DNA from: Oceanobacillus polygoni
Lineage (GTDB): Bacteria; Bacillota; Bacilli; Bacillales; Amphibacillaceae
Direction of reading: 5' to 3'
Length of the DNA stretch: 64,000 nucleotides
NCBI RefSeq assembly: GCF_008304605.1
Contig: NZ_PIJY01000007.1
Span: 1-64,000 of the forward strand
Shown: in pieces, positions 26,131 through 35,663 of the stretch
How the letters are laid out: every line of letters begins with the position of its first letter
How positions within the stretch are numbered: the first letter of the stretch is position 1
Position numbers and translations under genes: made by a program
Notes under the pieces: model-generated
Databases searched by the model: none
What the model saw: only the letters and a program-made list of their open reading frames with translations
Told to the model about the DNA's origin: nothing

Positions 26131-26760
26131 TTACCTTGATTCAAAGCTTGAATCCGTTAGAATGAAAGTCAGTACTGTCCCCCATACGAAAACGATACCG
26201 TAAAATAGTCTTTGCAGTAATCCTGCTGGGAGTGGTATAAAGAACAGAAGAATAATTAGGATAAAAATTACGATGAGGGCAAATAAGCATAAATAAGTCC
26301 AACGTTTACCATGATTTAACACCTTGGCATAAATCCACATTCCAGGCAAAACGGTGATCATACCAATTTGCGCTACGATTAAATGCCAAAACAAATCAAC
26401 ATTAGCTGGTATAAAGCCAGAGACAATGTTTCCCAAAGCAAGGATAATTATAAAGATGGTTGCCAATTTAGTTATGCCTTTTGTCTCTAGGTATTGTGCC
26501 AGATACAAAACACCAACTGTCATTGTGATTCCATTTATGATAAATAACACATTCATCCATAAATGATGCGGGGAACAAATTTCATGTGGTGCAATCGCAT
26601 ACGTATAATTCCCACAAGATGTAACGCCAAGATCGCTCATCGCGTGCTGCATTAGACTATATGGAGCCGTTGAAGTCATCATAATAAATGGCTCAATTCC
26701 AAAATAAAAGCACGTAGCAATCCAACTGATTATTCCGACTCTTTTAGGTATCGTTAGCAA
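26131..26760 (-). CDS. DUF998 family membrane protein
   Basis: A 209-residue polytopic protein with about six helices. Family features include HAMSDLGVTSCG near residue 40, LWMNVLFIINGI and GFIPANVDLFWHLI. The function of DUF998 proteins is unknown. The start is TTG at 26760, 5 nt after GGGAG, with no better start downstream. It is upstream of, and on the same strand as, the P450 gene but ends in a hairpin, so the two are probably not co-transcribed. Confidence 0.7.
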   Translation of the reverse strand: MLTIPKRVGIISWIATCFYFGIEPFIMMTSTAPYSLMQHAMSDLGVTSCGNYTYAIAPHEICSPHHLWMNVLFIINGITMTVGVLYLAQYLETKGITKLATIFIIILALGNIVSGFIPANVDLFWHLIVAQIGMITVLPGMWIYAKVLNHGKRWTYLCLFALIVIFILIILLFFIPLPAGLLQRLFYGIVFVWGTVLTFILTDSSFESR

Positions 26761-26924
26761 TAGATCTCCCCTCTCTTTTCATCTATCCAAGATAATAGTA
26801 ATCTTATTCCCTAATTAATAGGTGGTGCACAAGAACGTTATATACTATATTTATGATAATACTACATACCCCTATTTGAAAGTTCAATTACATTTTGTAA
26901 AAAATTCAGATCTGCCATAAGAAG

Positions 26925-26960
26925 ATTAAAAACCCCTTGCTTTCATACAAGAGATTTTTT
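26925..26960 (-). terminator. Probable terminator after namA
   Basis: On the minus strand AAATCTCTTG pairs with CAAGGGGTTT (three G-U pairs) around an 8-nt loop, followed by TTT. It lies about 90 bp after the stop codon. Confidence 0.5.
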
Positions 26961-27050
26961 AATCCTTTCTTAATTCTACGATGCGTATTCTGCCGGTAAT
27001 CCACTCAAATTATTGAACGTTTTATCATTCATTTGCTGCCCATCGCCAAT

Positions 27051-28067
27051 TTACTTCCAGCCTCGTTCATATTGTTTTGGAGCTTCCAAATCATATCCAA
27101 GCTCATCGGCTGCTTCTTTAGCCCAATATGGATTTCTGAGTAAGGCCCTGCCAATAAACACAAGATCTGCACGCTCATTTTGTACAATTTCTTCAGCCTG
27201 AATGCCTGTGGTAATTAAACCAACTGCCCCAGTAGCTATTTCTGATTTACTTCGAATTACTTCACTATGTTTCACTTGGTATCCAGGGTATGGTTTGATA
27301 CGTGCTGGCACTACACCACCGGTACTGCAATCAATTAAGTCAACATCCTGCGCTCTCATCTGTGTTGTAAAATAGATGAAATCTTCCTCTGCATTTCCTT
27401 GTTCATTATATTCATTTGCAGAGATACGTACAAAAAGCGGGCCATCCCATTCTGTTTTTACTGCCTCAATAATCTCACTTAGAAAACGATAGCGATTTTC
27501 CCTACTTCCACCATAGTCATCCTGACGCTTATTCGTTAGTGGGGATAAAAATTGATTGATTAAATAACCATGTGCCGCGTGAATTTCGATAATATCAAAA
27601 CCTGCTTCTTTTGCACGTCTAGATCCATTTTTAAATGCCTCAATCGTCGCTTTGATATTCTCGACTGCCATTTCAACTGGTGTTATTGACGTATCATTAA
27701 ATGGCAAGGCAGTAGGTGCATATATAGGGTGCTCCAATTCAGCTTTTCTTCCGGCATGTGCCAATTGAATCGCCGATTTCGCACCATAGCTATGAATTTC
27801 TTTGTTCAAATTTTTTAACCCAAGAATATGCTTATCATCCCATATTCCTAAATCCTGATCAGAAATTCGTCCTTCAGGTTGAACAGCTGTTGCTTCCACC
27901 ATAATTAACCCAACTTGGCCAACAGCACGAGAAATATAGTGCGATAAATGAAAAGGTGTAATCATTCCGTCCTTATCCACTGCTGAATACATGCACATCG
28001 GAGACATAACAATACGATTCTTCAATGTAATCCCCTTAATATCAATCGGTGAAAATAGTTTTGCCAT
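27051..28067 (-). CDS. namA: NADPH dehydrogenase, old yellow enzyme family
   Basis: A 338-residue FMN enzyme very like Bacillus YqjM/NamA. It shows the start [20 protein letters not shown] with CMYS (flavin-tuning Cys and Tyr), [11 protein letters not shown], the ligand-binding pair in EIHAAHGY, the [14 protein letters not shown] loop and the C-terminal QYERGW that reaches into the partner's active site. It reduces electrophilic alkenes, nitro compounds and quinones with NADPH. The ATG at 28067 follows AGGAAGGA; the longer frame from 28091 precedes it. Monocistronic. Confidence 0.9.
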   Translation of the reverse strand: MAKLFSPIDIKGITLKNRIVMSPMCMYSAVDKDGMITPFHLSHYISRAVGQVGLIMVEATAVQPEGRISDQDLGIWDDKHILGLKNLNKEIHSYGAKSAIQLAHAGRKAELEHPIYAPTALPFNDTSITPVEMAVENIKATIEAFKNGSRRAKEAGFDIIEIHAAHGYLINQFLSPLTNKRQDDYGGSRENRYRFLSEIIEAVKTEWDGPLFVRISANEYNEQGNAEEDFIYFTTQMRAQDVDLIDCSTGGVVPARIKPYPGYQVKHSEVIRSKSEIATGAVGLITTGIQAEEIVQNERADLVFIGRALLRNPYWAKEAADELGYDLEAPKQYERGWK

Positions 28068-28602
28068 GTATATCCTTCCTCTCTCTTTCAAAATACTTCT
28101 ATACCTTTAATATATTAAAAAAACACCATTTAAGCTAAACATGTGCATTTATGCTTTTTCGCTTACTATGAATACATGGTCTACTGCAAACTAGTTAGAT
28201 TGTCTCCCCAGCCATATCGTTACACTGTTACAGTGCAAAAACAACAGTTAAGAAAGTACCTTTGAAAAGCAATCATATATAAGTATGTTACAGTATACAT
28301 ATGTACAAAAGAAATAAATCACAGTGTAACAGTTTCGATGGTTTAATCCATACTACAGGGAATTTCAGTTCCAACTTTCAAATAACGATAAGACATACAG
28401 ACAATAAAACAAACATGTGCACAAGCAAATTTTTATGCTAAAATCTCAATAAAGAAAATCTGTTTCTGACTTTCTATCAATAGAGACAAAATCTTAATTT
28501 TAGTTTTTAGGCATCACAATTTTAATGAGCTTCCTTTCTCACTGTTTCTTTCTACTATCAAATTATATCTCTAGTTAAAAATTAATTAACATTTCTTGCG
28601 GG
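28068..28602. other. Divergent intergenic region with repeated GTTACAST motifs
   Basis: No gene is supported. The stretch holds GTTACACTGTTACAGTG (28219-28235), TGTTACAGTATAC (about 28285-28297) and ACAGTGTAAC (28321-28330, the exact reverse complement of 28219-28228). Together they may be a cluster of operator sites for namA or the patatin gene. Confidence 0.4.
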
Positions 28603-29523
28603 GTGATGGAAATAAAAGCAGATGCTGTTTTTGAGGGTGGCGGGTCAAGAGGAGTTGCTTTTATTGGCGCAATTAAAGCAATGGAAGAGGCAAATGTAGA
28701 ATGGGAACGACTAGCTGGAACATCTGCAGGAGCTATTGTAGCAACCCTTCTTGCTAGCGGTTATAAAAGTGATGAAATTAAAGAACAAATGGATGTATTA
28801 GACTTTTCAAAACTTCGAGGTAGGACAATTCTGAATAGAATTCCTCTTTTTGGTAACATTTTAGAATTACTCGTGCATCAAGGAATTTATAAAAATGATT
28901 ATTTGGAGAAATGGATGGATTCCCTTCTTTCCAAACAAGGTATAAGGACTTTTGCGGATCTTCCAGATGGAAAGTTAAAAATTATTGCCTCCGATGTCTC
29001 GAATGGTCAAATTCTTATTTTACCAGATGACTTAGAACGCTATATGTTGACACATGCAGATTTAAAAATATCGACTGCCGTAATGATGAGTACCTGCCTG
29101 CCATTTTTCTTTCGCCCGGTTATCTGGAAAACAAATGGACGAAAAAAGTCCTATATTTTAGATGGCGGACTTCTAAGTAATTTTCCGATATGGATATTCG
29201 ACACAGAAAACCCCCGTTTTCCGACTTTTGGTTTTCATTTTGTAAAAGATGAAATTAACGTAGACCCAATCATACCAACACCAATTCATCTTTTCAGAAA
29301 TATATTCACAACAATGCTTCAAGCCCATGATTTACGTCATTTGAATGATATGACGATTGATCGTACAATTCAAATTCCAACTGGAAATATTAGCACAACC
29401 AACTTTGAATTGACTGACCAGCAAACCAGCTTACTCTTTCAATCAGGTTATGATTCTGCAAAGGCATTTTTGTCAACTTGGAATTTTAAGCAACATAAGG
29501 ATAAACGGAGGAAAAAAGGCTAA
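28603..29523 (+). CDS. Patatin-like phospholipase
   Basis: A 306-residue hydrolase with the patatin triad features: oxyanion loop GGGSRG (12-17), nucleophile elbow GTSAG (serine near 41) and the aspartate of the DGG motif (about 194). Patatin proteins hydrolyse acyl esters of lipids. There is no signal peptide, so it is cytoplasmic or membrane-peripheral. The GTG at 28603 is followed immediately by ATG at 28606; the only ribosome-like sequence is GCGGGG, so either may be used and translation may be weak. Basic C-terminal tail (KQHKDKRRKKG). Monocistronic. Confidence 0.8.
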   Translation: MMEIKADAVFEGGGSRGVAFIGAIKAMEEANVEWERLAGTSAGAIVATLLASGYKSDEIKEQMDVLDFSKLRGRTILNRIPLFGNILELLVHQGIYKNDYLEKWMDSLLSKQGIRTFADLPDGKLKIIASDVSNGQILILPDDLERYMLTHADLKISTAVMMSTCLPFFFRPVIWKTNGRKKSYILDGGLLSNFPIWIFDTENPRFPTFGFHFVKDEINVDPIIPTPIHLFRNIFTTMLQAHDLRHLNDMTIDRTIQIPTGNISTTNFELTDQQTSLLFQSGYDSAKAFLSTWNFKQHKDKRRKKG

Positions 29524-29626
29524 GGAACGCTATAATACTTGTACTTAACGTGACGATTGACTTTAAATCAATAATTGGCTAAAGGTAATGCGTAATGATT
29601 TCGTGTTTAATAATGATAATTGCTTC

Positions 29627-29663
29627 AAAAAAGCTGGTCTCCCATTCAGGAAACCAGCTTTTT
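29627..29663. terminator. Bidirectional terminator between the patatin gene and copZ
   Basis: AAAAAAGCTGGT (29627-29638) pairs with ACCAGCTTTTT. T-runs follow on both strands, between convergent units. Confidence 0.85.
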
Positions 29664-29671
29664 CATGTATT

Positions 29672-29878
29672 TTATGCTACATCATAACCTTGATCTTCTA
29701 CAGTTTCTTTCATATTTTCCAATGAAACTTTAGTTTCATCATAAGTAACTTCAACTTTACCAGAGCCTAAATCCACTTCTGAGGCAGTTACGCCGTCTAA
29801 TTTATTTAGTGCTCCTTCCACTGACATTTTGCAGTGACCGCACGTCATTCCTTTAACAGCTAATGTTTTTGTTTGCAT
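29672..29878 (-). CDS. copZ: Copper chaperone
   Basis: A 68-residue single heavy-metal-associated domain with the Cu(I)-binding motif MTCGHC near residue 11 and the ferredoxin-like beta-alpha-beta-beta-alpha-beta length. It carries Cu(I) in the cytoplasm and hands it to CopA, whose gene ends 30 nt upstream. The ATG follows AAGGAGGTG. It is the last gene of a csoR-copA-copZ operon. Confidence 0.92.
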   Translation of the reverse strand: MQTKTLAVKGMTCGHCKMSVEGALNKLDGVTASEVDLGSGKVEVTYDETKVSLENMKETVEDQGYDVA

Positions 29879-29907
29879 AAAATTTCACCTCCTTTAAAGG
29901 ACTCTTT

Positions 29908-32292
29908 TTATAATTTCACTCGTTTTAAACGAAGCGCATTCGAAACAACACTCACTGAACTTAATGCCATTGCTGCACCAGCAACCCATGGTGCAAGTAA
30001 CCCGACTGCTGCAACCGGGATTCCTGCTGTATTGTAGCCGAAAGCCCAGAAAAGGTTTTGACGAATATTTTTTATCGTCGCATGACTGATTTTGATCGCT
30101 TTTGGAATAAGTAGTAATTCCCCACCGAGAATCGTTACGTCGGCAGCTTCAATTGCTACTTCTGTTCCTGTTCCAATTGCAATTCCAATATCAGCAATTG
30201 CGAGTGCTGGAGCATCATTTACTCCATCTCCAACCATTGCAACCTTTTTACCCTTATTTTGAATTTCTTTTATTTTATCCGCTTTTTCTTCAGGTAAAAC
30301 TTGAGCAATTACTTGGTCAATGCCAGCCTGTTTCGCAATGGCTTGAGCTGTCCGTTCGTTATCTCCTGTCAGCATAATAACTTCTAAGCCTTGCGCTTTT
30401 AATTCTTGAATTGCTTGAGATGCTGTTTCTTTAATGGTATCTGCAACGGCAACAATACCACGATACTCTCCATCAATAGCAATGAGCATTGCTGTTTTTC
30501 CATCAACTTCGTAATCAATCATTTCTTGTTCCACGCCACTGACATCGACCTGATGGTCTTGCATTAGTTTTCGGTTCCCAACAAGTATGTGACGATTCGA
30601 AATTCTAACTTCGATACCATGCCCAGGTATTGCAGAAAAATCATCAACTTCCATAAAGTCAATATTTTTTTCTGTTGCATAGGCGACAATCGCTTCTGCA
30701 AGTGGATGCTCTGAGCCTTTTTCCGCACTTGCTAGCAACTGTAAAGTTTCGTCATCACCTGTAAAGTTGGTAACTTCAGGTTTCCCTTTTGTGATGGTAC
30801 CTGTTTTATCTAGAACAATCGCCTCTAACTGATGTGTTCTTTCTAAATGCTCTCCACCTTTAAATAGAATTCCACTCTCTGCAGCTTTACCCGTTCCAAC
30901 CATAATCGATGTTGGAGTTGCAAGCCCTAAGGCACACGGACACGCAATAACAAGGACAGCAATTGCTGCAACTAAAGCTGGCTCAAACTGACCAGGATCG
31001 ACTAGTACAATCCAAGCAATAAATGTTAAAATCGCAATCACGACAACAATTGGTACGAAATAACCTGAAATGACATCGGCTAATCGTTGGATTGGTGCTT
31101 TTGATCCTTGTGCATTCTCGACTATTTTTACAATCGATGCAAGGGCAGTATCCTTTCCTACCTTTGTCGCTTCCATTTCAATGGAACCATTCTTATTTAT
31201 TGTCGATCCAATGACAGTTGCATCAACTTCTTTTTCAATTGGAATGGACTCCCCAGTAATCATCGATTCATCTACTGAAGTTCTCCCTTTTACTACGATA
31301 CCATCAACAGGTATTTTCTCACCTGGTTTTACAATTAACCGATCACCAACGACAACTTCACTGGCGGGAACCATCATTTCTTCATTATCCCTGATTACCC
31401 GAGCTTCTTTTGCCTGTAAATTGAGTAAAGAAGATAAGGCGTTTGTTGTCTGGCTTTTTGCTCGTGCTTCCAAATACTTACCAAATAAAATCAATGTGAT
31501 TAATACAGCACTTGTCTCAAAGTACAGATGTGGCATATATGCTGGATTGCCAATCGTTTTAATTGCTTCATATAAACTATAGAAATAAGCAGCACTTGTA
31601 CCTAATGCGACTAACACATCCATATTTGCTCCACCGTTTTTCAGGTTCTTATAAGCCCCAACATAAAATTGCCAGCCTATGATAAATTGTACAGGTGTTG
31701 CTAGAACAAATTGGAACCACGGATTCATGAATATATGCGGTATTGTCATATGAAATAAATGAACCAGCATGGTTACTAATAGTGGTGCAGATAATACGGT
31801 CGAAATAATTAATTTCGTCTTCATATTTTTTATTTCTTTTTCCTTATGTGTTTGCTTTTCAGCTGCTTCAATTTTCGGCTTCGCATCATAGCCTAAATTT
31901 TGGATTTTACCAATTAATTCCTTAGGATCTACTAATCCAGGATTATATTCTACAGATGCAGTTTCTGTAGTTAGGTTCACTGTTGCAGCGTTAACCCCTT
32001 CTTGCTTATTCAATACCTTTTCAATACGGTTCGAACAAGCCGCACAGGTCATGCCAAAAACATCTAACTCTGCTTTTTCCATTAAAACACCATAGCCGAC
32101 ATCCTCAATTTTCTTTGTAATAGCTTCTAGGTTCGTTTTTTCGGCATCGTAGTCTACGGTTGCCTTCTCCGTTGTTAAATTGACTTGGGCTTCGACACCA
32201 TCCATTTTATTTAATACCTTTTCAACTCGGGTCGAACAGGCTGCGCAAGTCATTCCTGTTATCCCGAGCGTTGCATGATTTGTTTCGCTCAT
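29908..32292 (-). CDS. copA: Copper-exporting P1B-type ATPase
   Basis: A 794-residue membrane pump with two N-terminal metal-binding domains (MTCAAC at 14-19 and 81-86) and eight helices. The metal-site motif CPC is in ACPCALG, the phosphorylated aspartate in DKTGT, the HP motif in SEHPLAEA and the hinge in [11 protein letters not shown]. It exports Cu(I) from the cytoplasm using ATP. It is preceded 11 nt upstream by csoR and followed by copZ; AGGAGGG precedes the ATG. Confidence 0.94.
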   Translation of the reverse strand: MSETNHATLGITGMTCAACSTRVEKVLNKMDGVEAQVNLTTEKATVDYDAEKTNLEAITKKIEDVGYGVLMEKAELDVFGMTCAACSNRIEKVLNKQEGVNAATVNLTTETASVEYNPGLVDPKELIGKIQNLGYDAKPKIEAAEKQTHKEKEIKNMKTKLIISTVLSAPLLVTMLVHLFHMTIPHIFMNPWFQFVLATPVQFIIGWQFYVGAYKNLKNGGANMDVLVALGTSAAYFYSLYEAIKTIGNPAYMPHLYFETSAVLITLILFGKYLEARAKSQTTNALSSLLNLQAKEARVIRDNEEMMVPASEVVVGDRLIVKPGEKIPVDGIVVKGRTSVDESMITGESIPIEKEVDATVIGSTINKNGSIEMEATKVGKDTALASIVKIVENAQGSKAPIQRLADVISGYFVPIVVVIAILTFIAWIVLVDPGQFEPALVAAIAVLVIACPCALGLATPTSIMVGTGKAAESGILFKGGEHLERTHQLEAIVLDKTGTITKGKPEVTNFTGDDETLQLLASAEKGSEHPLAEAIVAYATEKNIDFMEVDDFSAIPGHGIEVRISNRHILVGNRKLMQDHQVDVSGVEQEMIDYEVDGKTAMLIAIDGEYRGIVAVADTIKETASQAIQELKAQGLEVIMLTGDNERTAQAIAKQAGIDQVIAQVLPEEKADKIKEIQNKGKKVAMVGDGVNDAPALAIADIGIAIGTGTEVAIEAADVTILGGELLLIPKAIKISHATIKNIRQNLFWAFGYNTAGIPVAAVGLLAPWVAGAAMALSSVSVVSNALRLKRVKL

Positions 32293-32303
32293 TCTAGTCC
32301 CTC

Positions 32304-32606
32304 CTATTTAGAGAACTGCTTCATCACACTCATTAGTTCTTCAATCGTTTCATTACCTTCCCCTGATTGAATAGCATCACTAACACAATGTTTGATATGG
32401 CGTTCTGTTATAGTAAATCCGACATTTTTCAATGCCGCTTGGATGGCACTGATTTGAATTAATATATCGACACAATAGCGATCCTCATCAACCATCTTTT
32501 GAATGCCACGAACTTGGCCTTCTACTCGTTTCAAACGATTCATGAGTGCTTGTTTCTCATCCTTTGTTCGAGGCGTACTTGGGTGATCATGTAAAGATTT
32601 ATCCAT
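32304..32606 (-). CDS. csoR: Copper-sensing transcriptional repressor
   Basis: A 100-residue all-helical repressor of the CsoR/DUF156 family. The copper ligands Cys45 (in YCVDIL), His70 and Cys74 (in RHIKHCV) are all present. Without copper it binds its operator; Cu(I) releases it. The ATG at 32606 follows AAGGAAG; the longer frame from 32690 starts upstream of the promoter -10 box and cannot be the true start. First gene of the copper operon, with an operator-like sequence inside its promoter spacer. Confidence 0.92.
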   Translation of the reverse strand: MDKSLHDHPSTPRTKDEKQALMNRLKRVEGQVRGIQKMVDEDRYCVDILIQISAIQAALKNVGFTITERHIKHCVSDAIQSGEGNETIEELMSVMKQFSK

Positions 32607-32636
32607 ATGATTCACTTCCTTATCGTTTATGCTTAT

Positions 32637-32665
32637 ACTATACCCCCCTACTGTATAATTGTCAA
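32637..32665 (-). promoter_or_regulatory. cop operon promoter
   Basis: On the minus strand TTGACA (32665-32660) and TATAGT (32642-32637) are spaced 17 bp, close to consensus. The spacer carries the G-rich CsoR-type operator. Confidence 0.8.
32640..32656. promoter_or_regulatory. CsoR-type operator in the cop promoter
   Basis: ATACCCCCCTACTGTAT, a GC-rich core between ATAC and GTAT, lies in the spacer of the cop operon promoter. This is the usual CsoR position. Confidence 0.6.
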
Positions 32666-32704
32666 GAGATGTGATTGTTTTAATTCTCACTTAAAAATTC
32701 AACG

Positions 32705-32721
32705 ATACCCATGGTCAGTAT
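32705..32721. promoter_or_regulatory. Second CsoR-type operator, upstream of the Cys-rich protein gene
   Basis: ATACCCATGGTCAGTAT has the same length and the same ends (ATACCC ... GTAT) as the site in the cop promoter. It lies about 82 bp before the Cys-rich protein gene, so this divergent gene is probably copper-induced too. Confidence 0.45.
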
Positions 32722-32802
32722 CTAGCATCTTATACATCGGTTTGTTTAATGGAATGAATATCGGGAAACTTAAACTATGTAAGTACAACAGGAGGGATTA
32801 TT

Positions 32803-33129
32803 ATGTCACATGAAAAAAATCAAGAACTAATCAAGAAGCTACACGAGTGTGCAGCAGCATGTAACCACTGTTTTGATGCATGCTTGAAAGAGGAAGATGT
32901 CAAGATGATGGCTGAATGTATACGATTGGACAGGGAGTGTGCTGATATCTGTTCTTATCTTGAACATGCTCTTGCAAGAAATACACCATTTGCTTCAGAA
33001 TTAGCTTCAGTTTGTGCTAAAATTTGTGAAGCATGTGGAAATGAATGCAAAAAGCATGATCACGAGCACTGCCAGAAATGTGCAGATGCTTGCTTTAAAT
33101 GTGCCGAAGCATGTAAAAGTGTTGCTTAA
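32803..33129 (+). CDS. Four-helix-bundle copper-binding protein (DUF326, Csp-like)
   Basis: A 108-residue protein with 16 cysteines in helix-spaced CxxxC and CxxC patterns (for example CAAACNHCFDAC at 16-27, CAKICEACGNEC at 71-82, CQKCADACFKCAEAC at 90-104). This is the layout of cytosolic Csp3-type copper storage proteins that hold many Cu(I) ions in a four-helix bundle. There is no signal peptide, so it is cytosolic. It is divergent from the csoR-copA-copZ operon. The ATG follows AGGAGGG. Copper storage is inferred from the family. Confidence 0.82.
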   Translation: MSHEKNQELIKKLHECAAACNHCFDACLKEEDVKMMAECIRLDRECADICSYLEHALARNTPFASELASVCAKICEACGNECKKHDHEHCQKCADACFKCAEACKSVA

Positions 33130-33230
33130 AAAAAGTCTACTGATGATCCTACGCAATATTCGGTTACAACTCCTATAGTTTTTGTAGACATCAGATTACT
33201 TTCTTTTATTTATTAACAAAAAGTCGTTTG

Positions 33231-33258
33231 ACAGATTTATGGTCAACGACTCTTTTAT
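33231..33258 (+). terminator. Terminator after the Csp-like gene
   Basis: AGTCGTTTGAC pairs with GTCAACGACT (one bulge), followed by CTTTTATT, about 100 bp downstream of the stop. Confidence 0.6.
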
Positions 33259-33546
33259 TGAGGAAAAATATACAAATTCTCATATTTTCGTTCCCGCGAT
33301 GGTGAATTTTACACATTCTATATCAAACTAAAATAATTAACCTATATTGAATTTTGACTAGGTCCCTTCATTATATTTACAATAATCAAATTCCATTTAT
33401 TAACAATGTTACTTTCATATCCATCAATTAGTTGATCTGATTGATATTTTCTATAAAACAAATACAGATTTAAAAATTTAGTATTTTATTATTTTTTATT
33501 CGTCTATTGTATAGTTGGAGAACCTCTGTTAAAATTCTAAAATCAA
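33259..33546. other. AT-rich intergenic stretch before the guanine riboswitch
   Basis: No gene recognised. TATAGT near 33513 may be the -10 box of the riboswitch transcript, but no good -35 accompanies it. Confidence 0.35.
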
Positions 33547-33626
33547 CTTCATACGATCCTTATATATCTATGGAAATATGGTCCATACGTTTCTACCTGG
33601 CAGCCGTAAAATGCCAGACTATGAGG
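33547..33626 (+). promoter_or_regulatory. Purine riboswitch, guanine type
   Basis: P1 is CTTCATA (33547-33553) with TATGAGG (33620-33626). The two hairpins are ATGGAAATATGGTCCAT and CTGGCAGCCGTAAAATGCCAG, joined by the conserved TTTCTACC. The specificity base before TATG is C (33619), as in guanine/hypoxanthine aptamers (T would mean adenine). A terminator and the nupG gene follow. Confidence 0.93.
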
Positions 33627-33654
33627 AAAGTTAGAACGCCACATGTGACCCTTG

Positions 33655-33702
33655 GTGCATTCTCTTCTTTCTTTAATAGATGGAGAGGATGCACTTTTTT
33701 AT
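33655..33702 (+). terminator. Terminator of the guanine riboswitch
   Basis: GTGCATTCTCTTCT pairs imperfectly with AGATGGAGAGGATGCAC, followed by TTTTTT. It is the expression platform that stops transcription when purine is bound. Confidence 0.85.
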
Positions 33703-33774
33703 TTCCTTTTATAAAGTCAGACTTCTGACAACTATTAGGATGTATGGAACTGAAACGATTATCAGGAGGTTATC

Positions 33775-34968
33775 ATGGATTTTCTATTTGGTTTATTTTC
33801 CCTTGTGGGATTACTATTTATAGCTTGGCTTTTAAGCAAAAATAAAAAGGCAATAAAATGGCGTACGATTTTAGTCGGGGTAGTATTAGAGGGTATTTTT
33901 GTCTACTTTATGCTTAATGTTCCTCTTGGCCGCTTTCTTCTTACAAGTGCTGCAGGGGGCGTCCAACACGTCCTAAACTATAGCCAGGAAGGTATTGAAT
34001 TCTTGTTTGGTGGTTTTTTTGCAGAAGGAACGAATGTAGGATTCGTTTTCGCGATTCAGGTCTTATCCGTTATCATCTTTATCTCTGCATTGGTCTCTGC
34101 CCTGTATTATTTACGAATCATCCCTTTCGTTGTACGTATACTCGGTTGGGTTGTTGGTAAAATATTTGGTACCACCCGTGTTGAATCTTTTAATACAGTT
34201 GCCAATACGATGTTAGGTGTTGTAGAATCCCCATTACTCATTAAACCTTATCTCGCAAAACTTACACGGTCAGAACTGTTTACCGTTATGGTCGGGGGGA
34301 CAGCTTCAGCAAGTGGTGCAATTTTATTGTCTTATGCGCAAATGGGTATTGATATTAAGTATTTACTTATTTCTGTTTTCTCTGTACCTTTTGTTGCAAT
34401 TGTAATGTCTAAGATCATGGAACCGGAGACGGAAGAATCTGTTACGAATGAACATATCGAAATGGAAGAAACAGGACATACGAACATTTTTGAAGCCATT
34501 TCTGAAGGAGCTGTGGGAGGAGTAAAACTTGCCGCTAATATTGGTGGTTTGCTTATTGCGTTTATCAGTTTATTAGCTCTCGTAAACGGGATGCTAGGCA
34601 TTATCGGAATGGATCTGGCTACCATATTTGGTTATGCTTTCTTTCCTTTTGCTTTACTTGTTGGGATTCCAATGGAAGATGCTTTCCGTGCTGCATCTAT
34701 TATTGGAACAAAGCTTGCAGCCAATGAACTGATTGCATTCCAAGAAGTTCTCAGACTCCAAGAGATACTAAAGCCAGAAACAGTTGCAATTTTAACCGTT
34801 GCATTATGTAACTTCGCGAACCTTTCTTCTATTGGCCAATTAATTGTAGGTCTTGGTTCTTTAGCACCATCCAAGAAAAAACAAATTGCATCGATGAGCT
34901 TTAAAGCCATTATTGCTGGTACGATGGCAAGCTTTATTACAGCTATTTTTGTAAGTATGTTTGTTTAA
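33775..34968 (+). CDS. nupG: Purine nucleoside transporter, CNT family
   Basis: A 397-residue concentrative nucleoside transporter (NupC/CNT fold). It shows NTMLGVVESPLLIKPYL, GGTASASGAIL and the later GYAFFPFALLVGIPMEDA and CNFANLSSIGQL motifs typical of the family. Control by a guanine-class riboswitch points to uptake of guanosine or inosine, as for Bacillus subtilis NupG, and not pyrimidine uptake. The ATG follows AGGAGG. Monocistronic with its own terminator. Confidence 0.88.
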   Translation: MDFLFGLFSLVGLLFIAWLLSKNKKAIKWRTILVGVVLEGIFVYFMLNVPLGRFLLTSAAGGVQHVLNYSQEGIEFLFGGFFAEGTNVGFVFAIQVLSVIIFISALVSALYYLRIIPFVVRILGWVVGKIFGTTRVESFNTVANTMLGVVESPLLIKPYLAKLTRSELFTVMVGGTASASGAILLSYAQMGIDIKYLLISVFSVPFVAIVMSKIMEPETEESVTNEHIEMEETGHTNIFEAISEGAVGGVKLAANIGGLLIAFISLLALVNGMLGIIGMDLATIFGYAFFPFALLVGIPMEDAFRAASIIGTKLAANELIAFQEVLRLQEILKPETVAILTVALCNFANLSSIGQLIVGLGSLAPSKKKQIASMSFKAIIAGTMASFITAIFVSMFV

Positions 34969-35035
34969 TGAATGCAAATTATAGTCTCATTAAAGTGTGT
35001 GAACAGAATGGCTAATGAAATAAGACATGCCCATT

Positions 35036-35066
35036 TAAAAACTATCCTTCTTCCTCTTTGTCAGGT
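35036..35066 (+). terminator. Terminator after nupG
   Basis: AAAACTATCCTTC pairs with AAGGATAGTTTTTT, with a near-perfect stem and T-run. Confidence 0.85.
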
Positions 35067-35148
35067 AATGAAGGATAGTTTTTTAATATAAATCATGATG
35101 TTTTGTTAATTTTGATTATTTCTTCATAATTTTATTGGATTGTATATG

Positions 35149-35428
35149 TTATTTTCTCGGTTTTTGAACCGCAAATTGGATAACATGTGCTAACCCATTA
35201 TGGAGTTCTCCTTCATAGCGTACTACCTCTCCCATAAAAAAGATGAATAATCCGCCAATCACTAAAGGTATTTAAAAAATCTTGCTCTTTCGACCTGCCA
35301 CTTTTATACGTCCTTCTCCTTCAGCAACTGCCAAAGTATCACCGGTAATATTTAATTCCTTCTGAAGATTTTTCAGGAAGACATTTGGTTCCTTTCCATA
35401 TACATAATTATTTGTCTCTCTTAATCAT
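35149..35428 (-). pseudogene. Decayed small gene of unknown family
   Basis: On the minus strand AAAGG precedes an ATG (35428) whose frame soon stops. One frame over, a coherent reading runs NNYVYGKEPNVFLKNLQKEL ... GEGRIKVAGRKSKIF, meets one in-frame TAA after a T-run, and then continues in the same frame as IPLVIGGLFIFFMGEVVRYE ... FAVQKPRK to a TAA at 35149-35151. One frameshift and one nonsense codon would explain it: about 90 residues, with a charged N-terminal half and a membrane helix. The family is not recognised. Two separate short peptides are the alternative. Confidence 0.4.
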
Positions 35429-35597
35429 CCTTTCTTATGTTATAAAAAGTGTTATCTCGCAGTTATATTCCCCCCTTGCACATAAGCTTGCATAGTAATT
35501 TTGCTTGCCATCAAAACCCCTGAGAAAATCCTATTAATCCCAGCTGTTATTATCAATTTTTTGTCTTTATTTGTCCTACTTTGTATTATTTTGGATA

Positions 35598-35612
35598 GAT
35601 TCTACTTCCGAT
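35598..35612. repeat. Left arm of a 15-bp inverted repeat around sda
   Basis: GATTCTACTTCCGAT is the exact reverse complement of 35899-35913. The two arms enclose sda (316 bp end to end). Confidence 0.6.
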
Positions 35613-35663
35613 TATTCAGAATTAAAAGGTTTATAAAAATACAAACGTGGGAGGAAAATATCA

